A DNA stretch of 64,000 bases from Pseudomonas reidholzensis (GCF_900536025.1 NZ_UNOZ01000030.1:372001-436000), one strand, 5' to 3'; counted from the first letter of the stretch, positions 37,823 to 47,214 are shown. The notes: a model not told the origin generated them from the sequence alone. A program made the numbers and translations.

Positions 37823-40474
37823 TCAAGCCTCCCCCTGTAAAGCCTGCGAGGCGCCCTGTCGTTCGCTGAAGTCCAACGTGACGCCGTGTTCTTCGCTGTA
37901 TCCAAGCGTCACGCACTGCGCCGGCTGCCCGCTGGCCTGGCGCTGCAGCAGTTGCTGGCTGAGCACGGGCAGGATCTGCTGATTGAGCAGGCTGTCGATG
38001 TTGCGTGCACCGCAGTCGGGGAGCAGGCAGGCAGCGGCGATGGCCTCCTGGAGGCCTTCAGCGATGTGGCACTCGAGGCTGTAATGGCGCTGCAGGCGGG
38101 TGACCACCTGGGCGAGCTTGATCGCGACGATGCGGCTCAAGGCTTCTGCGCCCAGGGGCCGATAGATCAGGGTCTGGAAGCGCGCCAGCAAGGCCGGCTG
38201 GAAGTGCTCGCGCAGCACGGGGCGCAGCAGCGCTTGCAACACGCTGTCCGGCTCCTGCGCCGGGCGGTCCTGCAGCAGCTCGCCACCGAGGTTGGAGGTC
38301 ATCAGGATGACCGTGTTGCGAAAATCGATCTCGCGCCCTTCGCCATCGCGCATGAAGCCGCGGTCGAAGACCTGGTAGAACAGGTTGAGCACATCGCGGT
38401 GGGCTTTTTCTACCTCGTCCAGCAGCACCACGCTGTAGGGGCGCTGGCGGACGGCTTCGGTCAGCACGCCACCGCGACCATAGCCGACATAGCCCGGCGG
38501 CGAGCCTTTGAGCTGGCTGACGGTGTGCGCTTCCTGGTATTCGGAGAGGTTCAGGGTGATCAGTGATTTTTCGCCACCGAACAGGCTGTCGGCCAACGCC
38601 AGGGCCGTTTCGGTCTTGCCGACGCCACTGCTGCCTACCAGCAGAAACACCCCGAGCGGCGCCTTGTCGTCGGTCAAACCGACCCTGGCGGCCCGAAGGC
38701 GCTGGGCCAACGCTTCAAGCGCGGGCGCCTGGCCGATCACCCGTTGTGCCAATTGACGCTCGAGGTCGAGCAGGCACAGGTGTTCGTCCTTGAGCAGGCT
38801 GCCGAGCGGCACGCCAGTCCAGTCGGCAATCACTTCAGCGACGCTGCGCGCGGTCACGTCAAGTGAGAGCAGCGGCTGATCAGCCTGGACGCTGCGCAGT
38901 TGCGCCTGTAGCTGCATGCAGCGTGCTGCCTCGCTGGGCAGCGCCTGACGTGCATCGAGCAGTTGGCGGGTCAGTTGCAGCTCGTGCCGATAGTGCGCCT
39001 CGAGTACGCGCCTCTGGCTATCCAACGCCGTCAGCTGCGCAATGATCGCCGCCATGCGCGCGTCGCTGCTGACGCCCGCAAGGCGGGCATCGTCGAGCAA
39101 GGCCTGACGCTCGACCGCCAACGCGGCTTGCTGCGACTTGAGCAGGACCAGGGCCTGCGGCTCACAGTCCAGGCCCATGCGCACTCTGGCGCTTGCCGTG
39201 TCGAGCAGGTCGACGGCTTTGTCTGGCAGTTGTCGGCCCGTCAGGTAACGCCGAGACAGGCTGACCGCCGCCTGCACCGCGGCGTCTTCAATGTGCACAC
39301 CATGATGACTGGCGTAGCGGCCCTTGAGCCCGCGCAGCATGACGCAGGCGTTGACATCGTCCGGCTCGTCGACCTTGACGATCTGGAAGCGCCGTTCCAA
39401 GGCGGCGTCACGCTCGAAATACTGTTTGTACTCGCTCCAGGTGGTGGCGGCGATGGTTCTCAGCTCACCACGGGCCAGCGCTGGCTTGAGCAGGTTGGCT
39501 GCATCGCCGCCGCCGGGATTGTTGCCAGCGCCGATCAGCGTATGCGCTTCATCGATGAACAGCAGCACCGGTGTTGCCGATTGCTGTACGGCATCGATGA
39601 CGCTCTTGAGCCGTTGTTCGAATTCCCCTTTGACCCCGGCCCCGGCCTGCAACAGCCCAAGGTCGAGGGTACGTACCGTCACCGGCTTGAGGTTGTCCGG
39701 GACGGCGCCTTGGGCGATGCGCAGGGCCAGGCCTTCGACCAGGGCGGTCTTGCCGACCCCGGGATCGCCGACCAGAATCGGGTTGTTCTTGCGCCGTCGA
39801 CCGAGAATGTCGATCACCTGGCGGATTTCGTCGTCACGGCCAAACACCGGGTCGATCTGCCCAGCCGCGGCTTTGCCGGTAATGTCCTGGGTAAACCGCT
39901 CCAGGCTTTCGTGTAAGCCATCGTCAGGAGCGCAGGCAGGCTCGCCATTGACGCTTTCAGCCTCTGCCGGCAAGCCCACGGCGAGGTGAGGCTGGACTGC
40001 CGCGCGTTCGTCCGAGCGCAGCTCAAGCAGCCCTTTGATCTGCTGCAGTTGGGTCGCGCTGACGCTCAACAATGGCCACGCCGCCGTGCAGGTGAGCAGG
40101 CTTGGGTTGTCCAGCAATGCACCCAGCAGGTCAAGGGAGCGCAGGTACTCGCTGTTGTCATCCAGTGACGCGTGCAGCCATGCCTCGGTGATCAGTTGCT
40201 GCAAGCCGCCGCTTAGCTGTGGCTTGCTCCTGACACTGCGCGGCAGGCTGTCGAGGTGCTCGAGCAGGCCTTGCCAGAGGGCCTCCATGTCCCACCCATG
40301 GCGCTCGCCGATAATGCTCAGGTCGCCCTGCCCCTGCTCGAGCAGTTTCAGCAGCCAGTGCTCGAGGGTGATCTGGGCATGGCCGCGGCGGTGGCACAAT
40401 GACGCCGCCGCAGTCAGGGCCTGGGCGCAGTGCGGATTGAGGCGACGCAGCAAGCGGGTGGGATCGTGTGCCAT
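37823..40474 (-). CDS. tssH: T6SS AAA+ ATPase TssH (ClpV)
   Basis: The 883-residue protein begins MAHDPTRLLRRLNPHCAQAL, the ClpV-type N-domain start. Two AAA+ modules follow: Walker A GDPGVGKT with Walker B LLFIDEAH in the first, and GSSGVGKTETA with VVLLDEVEKAH in the second, separated by a coiled middle domain. ClpV strips contracted TssB/TssC sheaths for reuse. ATG 40474 with AAGGA 8 nt before is the start; a longer in-frame extension of 105 residues is basic, low-complexity and lacks family similarity. It follows hcp after a 100-nt gap that contains a strong hairpin. Confidence 0.93.
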   Translation of the reverse strand: MAHDPTRLLRRLNPHCAQALTAAASLCHRRGHAQITLEHWLLKLLEQGQGDLSIIGERHGWDMEALWQGLLEHLDSLPRSVRSKPQLSGGLQQLITEAWLHASLDDNSEYLRSLDLLGALLDNPSLLTCTAAWPLLSVSATQLQQIKGLLELRSDERAAVQPHLAVGLPAEAESVNGEPACAPDDGLHESLERFTQDITGKAAAGQIDPVFGRDDEIRQVIDILGRRRKNNPILVGDPGVGKTALVEGLALRIAQGAVPDNLKPVTVRTLDLGLLQAGAGVKGEFEQRLKSVIDAVQQSATPVLLFIDEAHTLIGAGNNPGGGDAANLLKPALARGELRTIAATTWSEYKQYFERDAALERRFQIVKVDEPDDVNACVMLRGLKGRYASHHGVHIEDAAVQAAVSLSRRYLTGRQLPDKAVDLLDTASARVRMGLDCEPQALVLLKSQQAALAVERQALLDDARLAGVSSDARMAAIIAQLTALDSQRRVLEAHYRHELQLTRQLLDARQALPSEAARCMQLQAQLRSVQADQPLLSLDVTARSVAEVIADWTGVPLGSLLKDEHLCLLDLERQLAQRVIGQAPALEALAQRLRAARVGLTDDKAPLGVFLLVGSSGVGKTETALALADSLFGGEKSLITLNLSEYQEAHTVSQLKGSPPGYVGYGRGGVLTEAVRQRPYSVVLLDEVEKAHRDVLNLFYQVFDRGFMRDGEGREIDFRNTVILMTSNLGGELLQDRPAQEPDSVLQALLRPVLREHFQPALLARFQTLIYRPLGAEALSRIVAIKLAQVVTRLQRHYSLECHIAEGLQEAIAAACLLPDCGARNIDSLLNQQILPVLSQQLLQRQASGQPAQCVTLGYSEEHGVTLDFSERQGASQALQGEA

Positions 40475-40539
40475 GGAGGGCGTCCTTGTTGTCGATGGGG
40501 CAAGGTGTCGTCGAGATCGCGAGCGTTGCAGGCAAGCAC

Positions 40540-40567
40540 CCCGGCAGACGGCAAGCCGACTGCCGGG
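40540..40567 (-). terminator. 28-nt palindrome just after hcp
   Basis: CCCGGCAG and CTGCCGGG form an 8-bp GC-rich stem with an inner CGGC/GCCG pairing. It lies 8 nt after the hcp stop (40575) inside the operon and has no T-tract. It fits an RNA-stability or partial-termination element that would raise Hcp relative to downstream products. Function inferred. Confidence 0.55.
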
Positions 40568-40574
40568 CGCTGCA

Positions 40575-41066
40575 TCAAGCGCTAGGGCGTTCGTTCCAGG
40601 CGTCGGAATGGATGATGTTGCCGTCCTTGAAGGTCCAGGTGATCTTCTCGTAGCGCAGCTCCACCTCCTCCAGGTGGTTGTGGCGTTCTTTGGACGGGTC
40701 TTTGATGTCGTGCATCTTCGGCGCGACTTTGACCACCTTGACGTTCTCCAGGGTGGTGTTGAAGTACTCGACTTCCTGGCCTGCATCATCGATGCGGTAC
40801 CACTTGAACTCGGCGGTCTTGAGCGTCTGCCCGGTGGTCACCGCCTTGTACAGGTAGGGGCTGGAGGCATCGATTTCCTTGCTGAACAGGAACGGTGTGT
40901 GGATCCGCGTGCCGGTCAGCTTGCCGGTATTGTTGTCGGTGGGGATGTACAGGCTGTGATCCTGGGCTACCACCTCGATGGTGCCCTCACGGCCTAGCAC
41001 GTCGACCGAACCCTTGAGCTCTGCGCCGCCGTCATCTTGTAGCCACAGGTAAACCGGAATAGCCAT
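40575..41066 (-). CDS. hcp: T6SS tube protein Hcp (TssD)
   Basis: The 163-residue protein starts MAIPVYLWLQDDGGAELKGSVDV, the typical Hcp opening. It continues EGTIEVVAQDHSLYIPTDNNTGKLTGTRIHTPFLFSKEID and KWYRIDDAGQEVEYFNTTLENVKVVKV, all in the order known for Hcp beta-barrel subunits. It forms the hexameric tube fired through the sheath and is often exported in large amounts. The start is supported by AAGGAG 6 nt upstream. There is no toxin extension. An 8-bp hairpin after the stop may raise its mRNA level. Confidence 0.94.
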   Translation of the reverse strand: MAIPVYLWLQDDGGAELKGSVDVLGREGTIEVVAQDHSLYIPTDNNTGKLTGTRIHTPFLFSKEIDASSPYLYKAVTTGQTLKTAEFKWYRIDDAGQEVEYFNTTLENVKVVKVAPKMHDIKDPSKERHNHLEEVELRYEKITWTFKDGNIIHSDAWNERPSA

Positions 41067-41079
41067 GTGAAGCTCCTTG

Positions 41080-42810
41080 TCAAAAGTTGAACGCCGCAAA
41101 ATGCGACAGGGGTTGCGCGTCTGCTGCCGAGGTCGAGGACACACAGGCCCCCGGTTCCGGCACCAGACGAATCTCGACGCGACGATTGGCCGTGCGGCCG
41201 TGTTCGGTGTCATTGCTGGCAAGGGGTTGGTTGGCACCCAGCCCCTGCACCGCGAAGCAGCTGTCGGGGATATCACCCATGCGCCGCAGCCATTCATGCA
41301 CCGCAGTCGCGCGCGCCTTGGACAGGCGCAGGTTGTGCTCGGCCGTGCCGGTCGCGTCGGTGTGGCCGGCAATGACGATCAGCCAGCCCGGCTGGGCCTT
41401 GATGCCGACCAGTGCCTCGATCAGCACCTTGGTCGCCTCGGGTTTGAGCTGGGCGCTGCCGCTGCTGAACAGCGACAGGCTGTCCAGCCGTACGGGCAGC
41501 GCAGCGCCGGGGGGCACGTGCGCCATGGCCGGCTGGCGATGTCCGGCGAGGGTCGCCAACACCGGTGCACGCAGCTTTTCGCCTTGATACAAGCCAAAGC
41601 CAAGCGACCAGGGTTCTCCTTGGCGGTAGTAGTGATCGAGCCGCGCGGCAGCTTCGCCAAGCACGGCCAGCGCCGCACTGCGCCGCGCACGATCGTCCTG
41701 ATCCGTGCTCACCGGGATCGACCAATAGCGCCGCAGGTCATCGCTGACCTGACGGGCGAGCAAGGTGTTCTGCCAGGCGGAACTCAGCAGGGCCACCGTA
41801 CCCGCGACTGCCAACAGCCACCCGCCAAGCACCTGGACCCGGTATTGCCGGGGGCGCGGCGAGCCTGCGTACAGCAGGTGCAACAGGGGATCAGGCAATG
41901 GCAATTGCTCAGTGCGCACCGTCGCCTTGGTCTCAGGTGTGATCAGTGCACAGCGTGAACGCAACCACCGCTGCCACAGGTTATTGGGCACCTGCTCCGC
42001 AACAGCGGATGTGAGTGCGACGGCAAAGGCCGTTGGCGGCCTGCCCGGCAAGTCGCGGTTCTGCGTGACCAGGTGGGGGATGACCGAGTCGGCGAACCAC
42101 TGCGCAACGCCGTTCACCCGCACGCCTAGCTGTAGCCGGGCCGCCTGGATCTGGGTACTGGCGGCCTCCCGTTGCCAGGTGCCGAGGCTGGAGCACATGC
42201 CGGCCTCACGCACCAGCGCCCGCGCTTGCCCCGCCTCCCAGCTGAACCAGGTGCCTGCCTGTTGGCTGGCCTCCAGGTAGCTGACCAGCAGCAGCGGCAG
42301 GTCGACCCCACCGTTGCGCACACGTGCCAGCTGATCGCTGAGCCGGCCCAGCCGGTCTGCCAAGGCAGCCTCATCGGTATGCAGGCCCGGTGCTACGACG
42401 AACAGGATGCCAAGCTGCCCGTGCCATTGCGGCCTTAGCGCAAGGACGTCCGCGACCATTTCGCTCAGCGATTGGTCGGCGGGCACGCGTAAGTAGCACC
42501 CCTGCTCGCTCAACCGCAGCGCGGGCGATTCAGCGGCTGAGATCTCGAACAGGTCGTCCATGCCATCACCGCAGACCAGCAGCACAGGCTCGCGATAGCG
42601 CGCTGAGGGCAGCGAGCCCGCCTGCGCCAGGCGCGTTTGCGATGGGCTGATGGGGTGTCGCCTGGCCCGCCGCCAGTTCACTGCGACAGCTGCCAGCACC
42701 GTTGCAATAGCGATCGCCCGCCAGCCGGTGGCCAGCGGGAGGACCGACAGCAGCGCCACCGCAACCACACCGGCCCATAACCACAGGCCCTGAATCTGCG
42801 TGTGTGTCAT
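41080..42810 (-). CDS. TssM-like protein fused to OmpA domain (T6SS cell-wall anchor)
   Basis: The 576-residue protein has two N-terminal membrane helices (about 8-25 and 30-45), a cytoplasmic domain (about 65-330: LLVCGDGMDDLFE, LGILFVVAPGL, LPLLLVSYLEAS) that resembles the GTPase-like domain of TssM, a third helix at about 345-365, then EPWSLGFGLYQGEKL as found in IcmF-type proteins. It ends in an OmpA domain with LIVIAGHTDATGT, PDSCFAVQGLGANQPLA and NRRVEIRLV. It therefore looks like a shortened TssM whose long periplasmic part is replaced by a peptidoglycan-binding domain. It sits between hcp and tssL, so it probably anchors TssL/TssM to the wall, as TagL-type proteins do. ATG 42810 follows GAGGGG. 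Confidence 0.75.
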   Translation of the reverse strand: MTHTQIQGLWLWAGVVAVALLSVLPLATGWRAIAIATVLAAVAVNWRRARRHPISPSQTRLAQAGSLPSARYREPVLLVCGDGMDDLFEISAAESPALRLSEQGCYLRVPADQSLSEMVADVLALRPQWHGQLGILFVVAPGLHTDEAALADRLGRLSDQLARVRNGGVDLPLLLVSYLEASQQAGTWFSWEAGQARALVREAGMCSSLGTWQREAASTQIQAARLQLGVRVNGVAQWFADSVIPHLVTQNRDLPGRPPTAFAVALTSAVAEQVPNNLWQRWLRSRCALITPETKATVRTEQLPLPDPLLHLLYAGSPRPRQYRVQVLGGWLLAVAGTVALLSSAWQNTLLARQVSDDLRRYWSIPVSTDQDDRARRSAALAVLGEAAARLDHYYRQGEPWSLGFGLYQGEKLRAPVLATLAGHRQPAMAHVPPGAALPVRLDSLSLFSSGSAQLKPEATKVLIEALVGIKAQPGWLIVIAGHTDATGTAEHNLRLSKARATAVHEWLRRMGDIPDSCFAVQGLGANQPLASNDTEHGRTANRRVEIRLVPEPGACVSSTSAADAQPLSHFAAFNF

Positions 42811-42817
42811 AGCCCCC

Positions 42818-43498
42818 TCACCCTGGAGTGCCGACAAGCGTGGCGAGGGTCCGGCCGAGGCCCTCATCCAGCCCCCACCAGGTGCCGACAAGCAGCAGCG
42901 CCGCAGCTACCCCATGCAGCAACGGTCGCTGCAGGCGACTCAGCACGCGGTGACGCAGGCCAGTCACGGGTTGCGTGATCACCGACTGAGTGAGGTCAAG
43001 CGGGCCGACTTGTGCGGTCAGCGTGGCCAGCAACTGCTGCCGCTCAGGGTCATTGATGTCGCGATAGCGCCCCAGGAAGCCCATCATCAGCACGCGCTGA
43101 AACACGGTCAGCACCTGCGGATTCGCAGCGGGCTCGCGCAACAGAGTGCGCATGTCCTCGTAGAGGGATTCACCGGCCTGATGGTGATTGAAAAACCTGG
43201 CCTGCAAGGTCTGCTCCGTCCACTTGGTGTGAACCTCATCCTGAGCGCAACCGAGGATGGTTTCGTCGAGCAACGCGCATTGCGCCTGGCTGATGCCGTC
43301 AATGCTGCGTTGATCCATGCCCGCCGCGTCCAATGCCTCACGCACCTGCTGGATCTGCGCCGCGCACCGCTGCCACAGCTCCGGGCCGATCTGCACCGCT
43401 TCGCAGGCACGCAGCTCAACCACCAGGAGGTAGGTGTCCATGAGCAGTGCATCGATATCCACGCTGCTGGCGGGCGCTTTCTGTGCTGGACGGCTCAT
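42818..43498 (-). CDS. tssL: T6SS inner-membrane protein TssL (DotU)
   Basis: The 226-residue protein has the DotU helical domain (about 10-185: LLMDTYLLVVELRACE, ALLDETILGCAQ, FFNHHQAGESLYEDMRTLL and VFQRVLMMGFLGRYR) and one C-terminal membrane helix (about 195-212). It has no peptidoglycan-binding extension, so the neighbouring OmpA-fusion protein probably supplies anchorage. It joins TssM and TssJ in the membrane complex. It overlaps the tssK stop by 4 nt. Confidence 0.92.
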   Translation of the reverse strand: MSRPAQKAPASSVDIDALLMDTYLLVVELRACEAVQIGPELWQRCAAQIQQVREALDAAGMDQRSIDGISQAQCALLDETILGCAQDEVHTKWTEQTLQARFFNHHQAGESLYEDMRTLLREPAANPQVLTVFQRVLMMGFLGRYRDINDPERQQLLATLTAQVGPLDLTQSVITQPVTGLRHRVLSRLQRPLLHGVAAALLLVGTWWGLDEGLGRTLATLVGTPG

Positions 43499-44850
43499 GC
43501 GCGCAGTACCGCAAACAGCTCGAGCTGGAGCTCTGGGAAGGTGCTGGGCACATAGAATGCGCAGACGCCTTCGGCCAGCATCTCCCGGGCTTTTTCATGG
43601 GTCAGGTCAAGGCTGAAGTACTGGTTTTCGAGCCGCAACGGAATCGCCGCGGGCACATGGCTGAGCGCCTTCAGCGGCACGCCGTCGAGTGCAGCGTTGA
43701 CCAACTGATCGACCTCGTCCGGCGTACCCACCTTGCACAGATCGGGAAACTGGCGCTGCACCTGAACGGCCGGCAGCCGGCACCGCACGGACAGGTAGAA
43801 ATCAGCACCGTCGGGCTCGCGCAAACGCGCATCGGCCAAGGTGACTTGCCAACGGTTGGCGCCGCGCTGCAACAATTTCAATGCGACGACCCGGGACGGC
43901 AGGCTCGCCTCCAGCAGGGTCGAAATGGTGCCCATCAGTGGCGCAAGCACTGCCTCCAGGTTGGCATGCTGATAAGCGGGGATGCCGACCACATCCTGCT
44001 CCAGCGAGAACGTCATCAGGCTGCCGGCCAGCTTGATCAAGGTCTGATACACCTGCTCGGGGTGTCGACCGGGATGCGCCTTGAGGTCTGCCAGCACCGG
44101 CTGGTAGGTGTTCAAGGCATTCAGCAGCCAGAACAGCGTGACGTCCGCCACGGCAAAGTCTGCCATACGCTGGTTGCTTTCACGGCGCATGCCCATCAAC
44201 CGCTCGCGCTTGGCGGACAGTTGGGTGAACAGGTTGTCGAGCTGCCCCAGCAAACCCGCATGCGCATCGAACCGCAGCAGCGGCGGGACGTAGGCACCAT
44301 CCAGGCACCAGTTGCCCCTGCCGTCACGCACCAGGCGTGTCACCGGGCAGGTCAGGTATTCAGCATTGTCGTCATCGGCCAGGCGCAGGCTCAACGCATG
44401 CTCGAGCACACTGATCGACTGCACTTCATCGGCGTAGACGTCCTGAACGTCGCGCCAAACCTGGCGGTAGCGCGTGGGCCGATCGGCCCGGCCGCCTTCG
44501 AACAGGCAGTTGTTGCCGTTGGCCTGCTGCAACGGCAACGCCAGCACCACCGTCGCGCTCTGGCGGTCCTCGGACAGCAGGCGCGACAACTCCAGCGCGG
44601 CGGGCAGCGGATCTATCCGGTCGCTGTCGATCAGCACGCCATCGGGCATGCACACGCGCAACCGAGTGGGCTTGAGCTTGCCCAGGGCCAAGGCATCCCG
44701 GTCGAATGCCAGCGCCTGTACGCCCCAGGGGTGCACCAGGGCCAGGCCTGCAACCGTGTGGTTGGCCCAGGACTCCAGGCACACTTGCTGCTGAAATTGC
44801 TGCGGGGACAGCAAAACCCCCGAAGCCCACAAGGGACGGTCAATGTTCAC
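43495..44850 (-). CDS. tssK: T6SS baseplate protein TssK
   Basis: The 451-residue protein opens RPLWASGVLLSPQQFQQQ, the conserved TssK start, and continues GVQALAFDRDALALGKLKP. It links the baseplate to the membrane complex through TssL and TssM and serves as receptor-binding-like trimers. It starts with GTG at 44850, with AGGAG upstream. It follows tssC with a 23-nt gap and overlaps the tssL start. Confidence 0.92.
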   Translation of the reverse strand: MNIDRPLWASGVLLSPQQFQQQVCLESWANHTVAGLALVHPWGVQALAFDRDALALGKLKPTRLRVCMPDGVLIDSDRIDPLPAALELSRLLSEDRQSATVVLALPLQQANGNNCLFEGGRADRPTRYRQVWRDVQDVYADEVQSISVLEHALSLRLADDDNAEYLTCPVTRLVRDGRGNWCLDGAYVPPLLRFDAHAGLLGQLDNLFTQLSAKRERLMGMRRESNQRMADFAVADVTLFWLLNALNTYQPVLADLKAHPGRHPEQVYQTLIKLAGSLMTFSLEQDVVGIPAYQHANLEAVLAPLMGTISTLLEASLPSRVVALKLLQRGANRWQVTLADARLREPDGADFYLSVRCRLPAVQVQRQFPDLCKVGTPDEVDQLVNAALDGVPLKALSHVPAAIPLRLENQYFSLDLTHEKAREMLAEGVCAFYVPSTFPELQLELFAVLRA

Positions 44851-44873
44851 GGTAGTGGCTCCTGCTGACGCGA

Positions 44874-46412
44874 TTAGGATTTCGCCTTGGGCATTTGCGA
44901 CACCAACGACAAGTTGATGTCCATGCCCTCAACCTGGAAGTGCGGCACGGCAAACAGCTTCACGCGGAAGAACCCGGGGTTGTCGTCGATGTCCTCGACC
45001 AGCACTTTCGCTTCACGTAATGGATGCGAGGCCTGCAGGTCATCGCCCGGGTCGGTCATTTCAGTCACCAGGCCACCGACCCAGGTGTTCAGCTCCAACT
45101 CCAACAAGCGACGGTCCTTGGTCGTGCCGATGTTTTCCCGCTGGATCAACTTCAGGTAGTGGGCAATGCGCGACAGCAGGAAGACATACGGCAGCCGGGC
45201 GTTGATACGGCTGTTGGCGGTCGCATCGGCGGTGTCATAGATCGCCGGTTTGTGGACCGAGTTGGCCGAGAAGAAGCACGCGTAGTCACGGTTCTTGTAA
45301 TAGGAAAGCGGCATGAACCCGAGGTTGGAAAACTCGAACTCGCGGGTCTCCGGAATCATCACTTCGGAAGGGATCTTCACCTGGCTGCCCGTGCCCAGGT
45401 CGTACAGGTGAATGGGCAGGTCGGTGACGGCACCGCCGGATTGCGGACCGCGAATCTGCACGCACCAGCCGTTGGCGATAAAGCTCTTGACCATATTGGC
45501 GGCGAAGGCAAAGGTCGCGCTGACCCACAGGTACTTGCTGTGATCGGGGCCTTTGACGCGTTCTTCGTAGTTGAAACTGCGCACGGGGTGCGTATCAGGC
45601 CCATACGGCAGCCTGCCCAGCGCCCGTGGCATGGCCAGCCCCACATAGCGCGCATCATCACTGGCCGCAAAACTGTGCCACTTGATGTATTCGGCGCGGT
45701 CGAGGTAATTGCCGATGTCCTTGATGGCCGCCACTTCCTCCATGCTGTCCTTGCCAAAGAAGGCCGGCCCTACCGCCCCCAGGAATGGCATATGCGCCGC
45801 CGCCGCCACCTTCGAGACGTTGCGCAGCAGGGCAATGTCTTGCGGGCTGCGGTTGAACTCGTAGTTGGACACGGCAGCGGCAATGGGCTCGCCCCCGGGG
45901 GTGTCGTATTCCTGGGTGTAAGTGTGCAGGTACAGGCCACTCTGGGCGATCTCTGGCGCATCCTCGAAGTCTTGCACCAGGTGTTCCTTGCTGATATCGA
46001 GCAGTTCGATGCGCACGTTCTGGCGAAAATCGGTCTGGTCGATGAGCGATTTCACACCCCGCCAGGTGGCTTCCACCCGCTGGAAATCACCGTGGTGCAT
46101 CACCGCATCGAGCTGGCGGCTGATCTGCGCGTCGAGTGAGGCGATGTGCTCGTCGAGCAACGCCCTGTCGAGGCGCTCGATGGTCGGGGTCGCCCGTTTC
46201 AGCAGATTGAGGAAGACACTGACCGACGCGGTGACCCGCTCATCGGCCGTTGCCTCGGAGAGCATGTCGATACTCTGGAAGGCCTCGATATCCCCCATTG
46301 CATCCAGCGGTTTGAGATTGATCTTGTTGAACAGTGCGTGATAAACGCCCTGGCCATTTTCAGACAATACGGTAGCGTCGCGCGATTGCACGGGAGATTG
46401 CTCTTCGGACAT
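44874..46412 (-). CDS. tssC: T6SS sheath large subunit TssC (VipB)
   Basis: The 512-residue protein has the sheath-domain markers ATWRGVKSLIDQTDFRQNVRIELLDISKEHLVQDFEDAPEI-type text at about 115-155, FLGAVGPAFFG and VRSFNYEERVKGPDH. It forms the contractile sheath with TssB; contraction drives the Hcp tube. The start has AGGAAG upstream. It follows tssB by 47 nt. Length is normal and no defects are visible. Confidence 0.94.
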   Translation of the reverse strand: MSEEQSPVQSRDATVLSENGQGVYHALFNKINLKPLDAMGDIEAFQSIDMLSEATADERVTASVSVFLNLLKRATPTIERLDRALLDEHIASLDAQISRQLDAVMHHGDFQRVEATWRGVKSLIDQTDFRQNVRIELLDISKEHLVQDFEDAPEIAQSGLYLHTYTQEYDTPGGEPIAAAVSNYEFNRSPQDIALLRNVSKVAAAAHMPFLGAVGPAFFGKDSMEEVAAIKDIGNYLDRAEYIKWHSFAASDDARYVGLAMPRALGRLPYGPDTHPVRSFNYEERVKGPDHSKYLWVSATFAFAANMVKSFIANGWCVQIRGPQSGGAVTDLPIHLYDLGTGSQVKIPSEVMIPETREFEFSNLGFMPLSYYKNRDYACFFSANSVHKPAIYDTADATANSRINARLPYVFLLSRIAHYLKLIQRENIGTTKDRRLLELELNTWVGGLVTEMTDPGDDLQASHPLREAKVLVEDIDDNPGFFRVKLFAVPHFQVEGMDINLSLVSQMPKAKS

Positions 46413-46459
46413 GTTCGAAACTTCCTGTAAAGTGTGGCGACGGGGCTCTAGCGTTCGCC

Positions 46460-46951
46460 CTACGAAGTCAGCGCGGTCAATTCATCGCGCAGCGTGTCAC
46501 TCAGTACCTGGTCTTTGAGGATGCGTTCGAGCTCTGCGCGGAATGTTGCGTTATCCAGCAGATTGGCCTTGAGTTCGCGCAGCAGGTTGCGCATGGCCAA
46601 CAGCGCGCGTAATTGCGGCAACTGCCTGGCTACCTGTTCGGGCTCGAAATCTTTCATGCTCTTGAACTCGAGCGCGACGGCGGCTTCACTGCCGTCGTCG
46701 GCCAAGGTATTCTCTACGGCAAGCTTGAGCGCGGGAGCAAACTCCGCCAGCACGCTATCGAAGTTGTTCTTGTTGATATTGACTTTGTGCCTAGCGGACA
46801 GCGCGGCTTGTTCCCTGCCATTGCTGTAATCGCCCATCAACATCAGTTTGAGCGGCAGTTCGACCTTGCGCTGCGCGCCGCCGGTGTGCAAATCGAGTTT
46901 GATGTTGACCCGGGCTTTGGGGACTTCATTCTGGAAACTATTTGATGCCAT
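46460..46951 (-). CDS. tssB: T6SS sheath small subunit TssB (VipA)
   Basis: The 163-residue protein contains SFQNEVPKARVNIKLDLHTGG, MLMGDYSNGREQ and LLAMRNLLRELKANLLDNATFRAELERIL, the standard TssB order. It pairs with TssC in the sheath. ATG 46951 has CAGGAG 6 nt upstream; a GTG or ATG 15 nt earlier is less likely. It is the first gene of the roughly 28-kb minus-strand operon, and no earlier T6SS gene lies upstream on this strand. Confidence 0.94.
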   Translation of the reverse strand: MASNSFQNEVPKARVNIKLDLHTGGAQRKVELPLKLMLMGDYSNGREQAALSARHKVNINKNNFDSVLAEFAPALKLAVENTLADDGSEAAVALEFKSMKDFEPEQVARQLPQLRALLAMRNLLRELKANLLDNATFRAELERILKDQVLSDTLRDELTALTS

Positions 46952-47036
46952 GACGCTCTCCTGCATACAGTGCCGAGAAGTGATGTTTGATCGTCCGTAA
47001 AACGGGTTACCACGCCACCATGGCTGATGGCAGCGG

Positions 47037-47063
47037 GTTATACCACCCCCTAAAAACTATCAA
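47037..47063 (-). promoter_or_regulatory. candidate promoter for the T6SS operon
   Basis: On the minus strand TTGATA (47063-47058) and TATAAC (47042-47037) are separated by 15 nt, shorter than ideal, and lie about 85 nt before tssB. The rest of 46952-47280 shows no gene; the short ORF there has poor coding character. No convincing sigma-54 site was found on this strand. Confidence 0.3.
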
Positions 47064-47214
47064 GACGGGTCCTACAATTGCCGGTATTAATTCCTACAGG
47101 CAGCGTTTAGATCTGGCGCCGAAAGCTGAGTATTTGCGCAAACTTCGAGCATCGCGTGTTACAGCCCATGTAGGGAATTGAGCAGTTACACAGACGATCA
47201 AGGCAAAGGGCCAT

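Noticed and set aside
36228..37982. 584-codon plus-strand frame antisense to vgrG
   Set aside because: It lies wholly within vgrG and the end of clpV and has no recognisable motif.
40475..40789. 105-residue N-terminal extension of ClpV
   Set aside because: Basic low-complexity residues, overlaps hcp in another frame, and the conserved ClpV start lies at 40474 with a ribosome site.
18879..46951. Prophage or tailocin interpretation of tail-like genes
   Set aside because: TssM, TssL, TssJ and ClpV are present and lysis, capsid and tape-measure genes are absent, so this is a T6SS.
47163..47178. Possible sigma-54 site for the T6SS operon (GG-N10-GC on the minus strand)
   Set aside because: Only the two dinucleotides match; the rest of the consensus is absent.
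46987..47181. 64-codon plus-strand ORF in the T6SS/GGDEF gap
   Set aside because: No ribosome site, no family character, and it covers the likely T6SS promoter.
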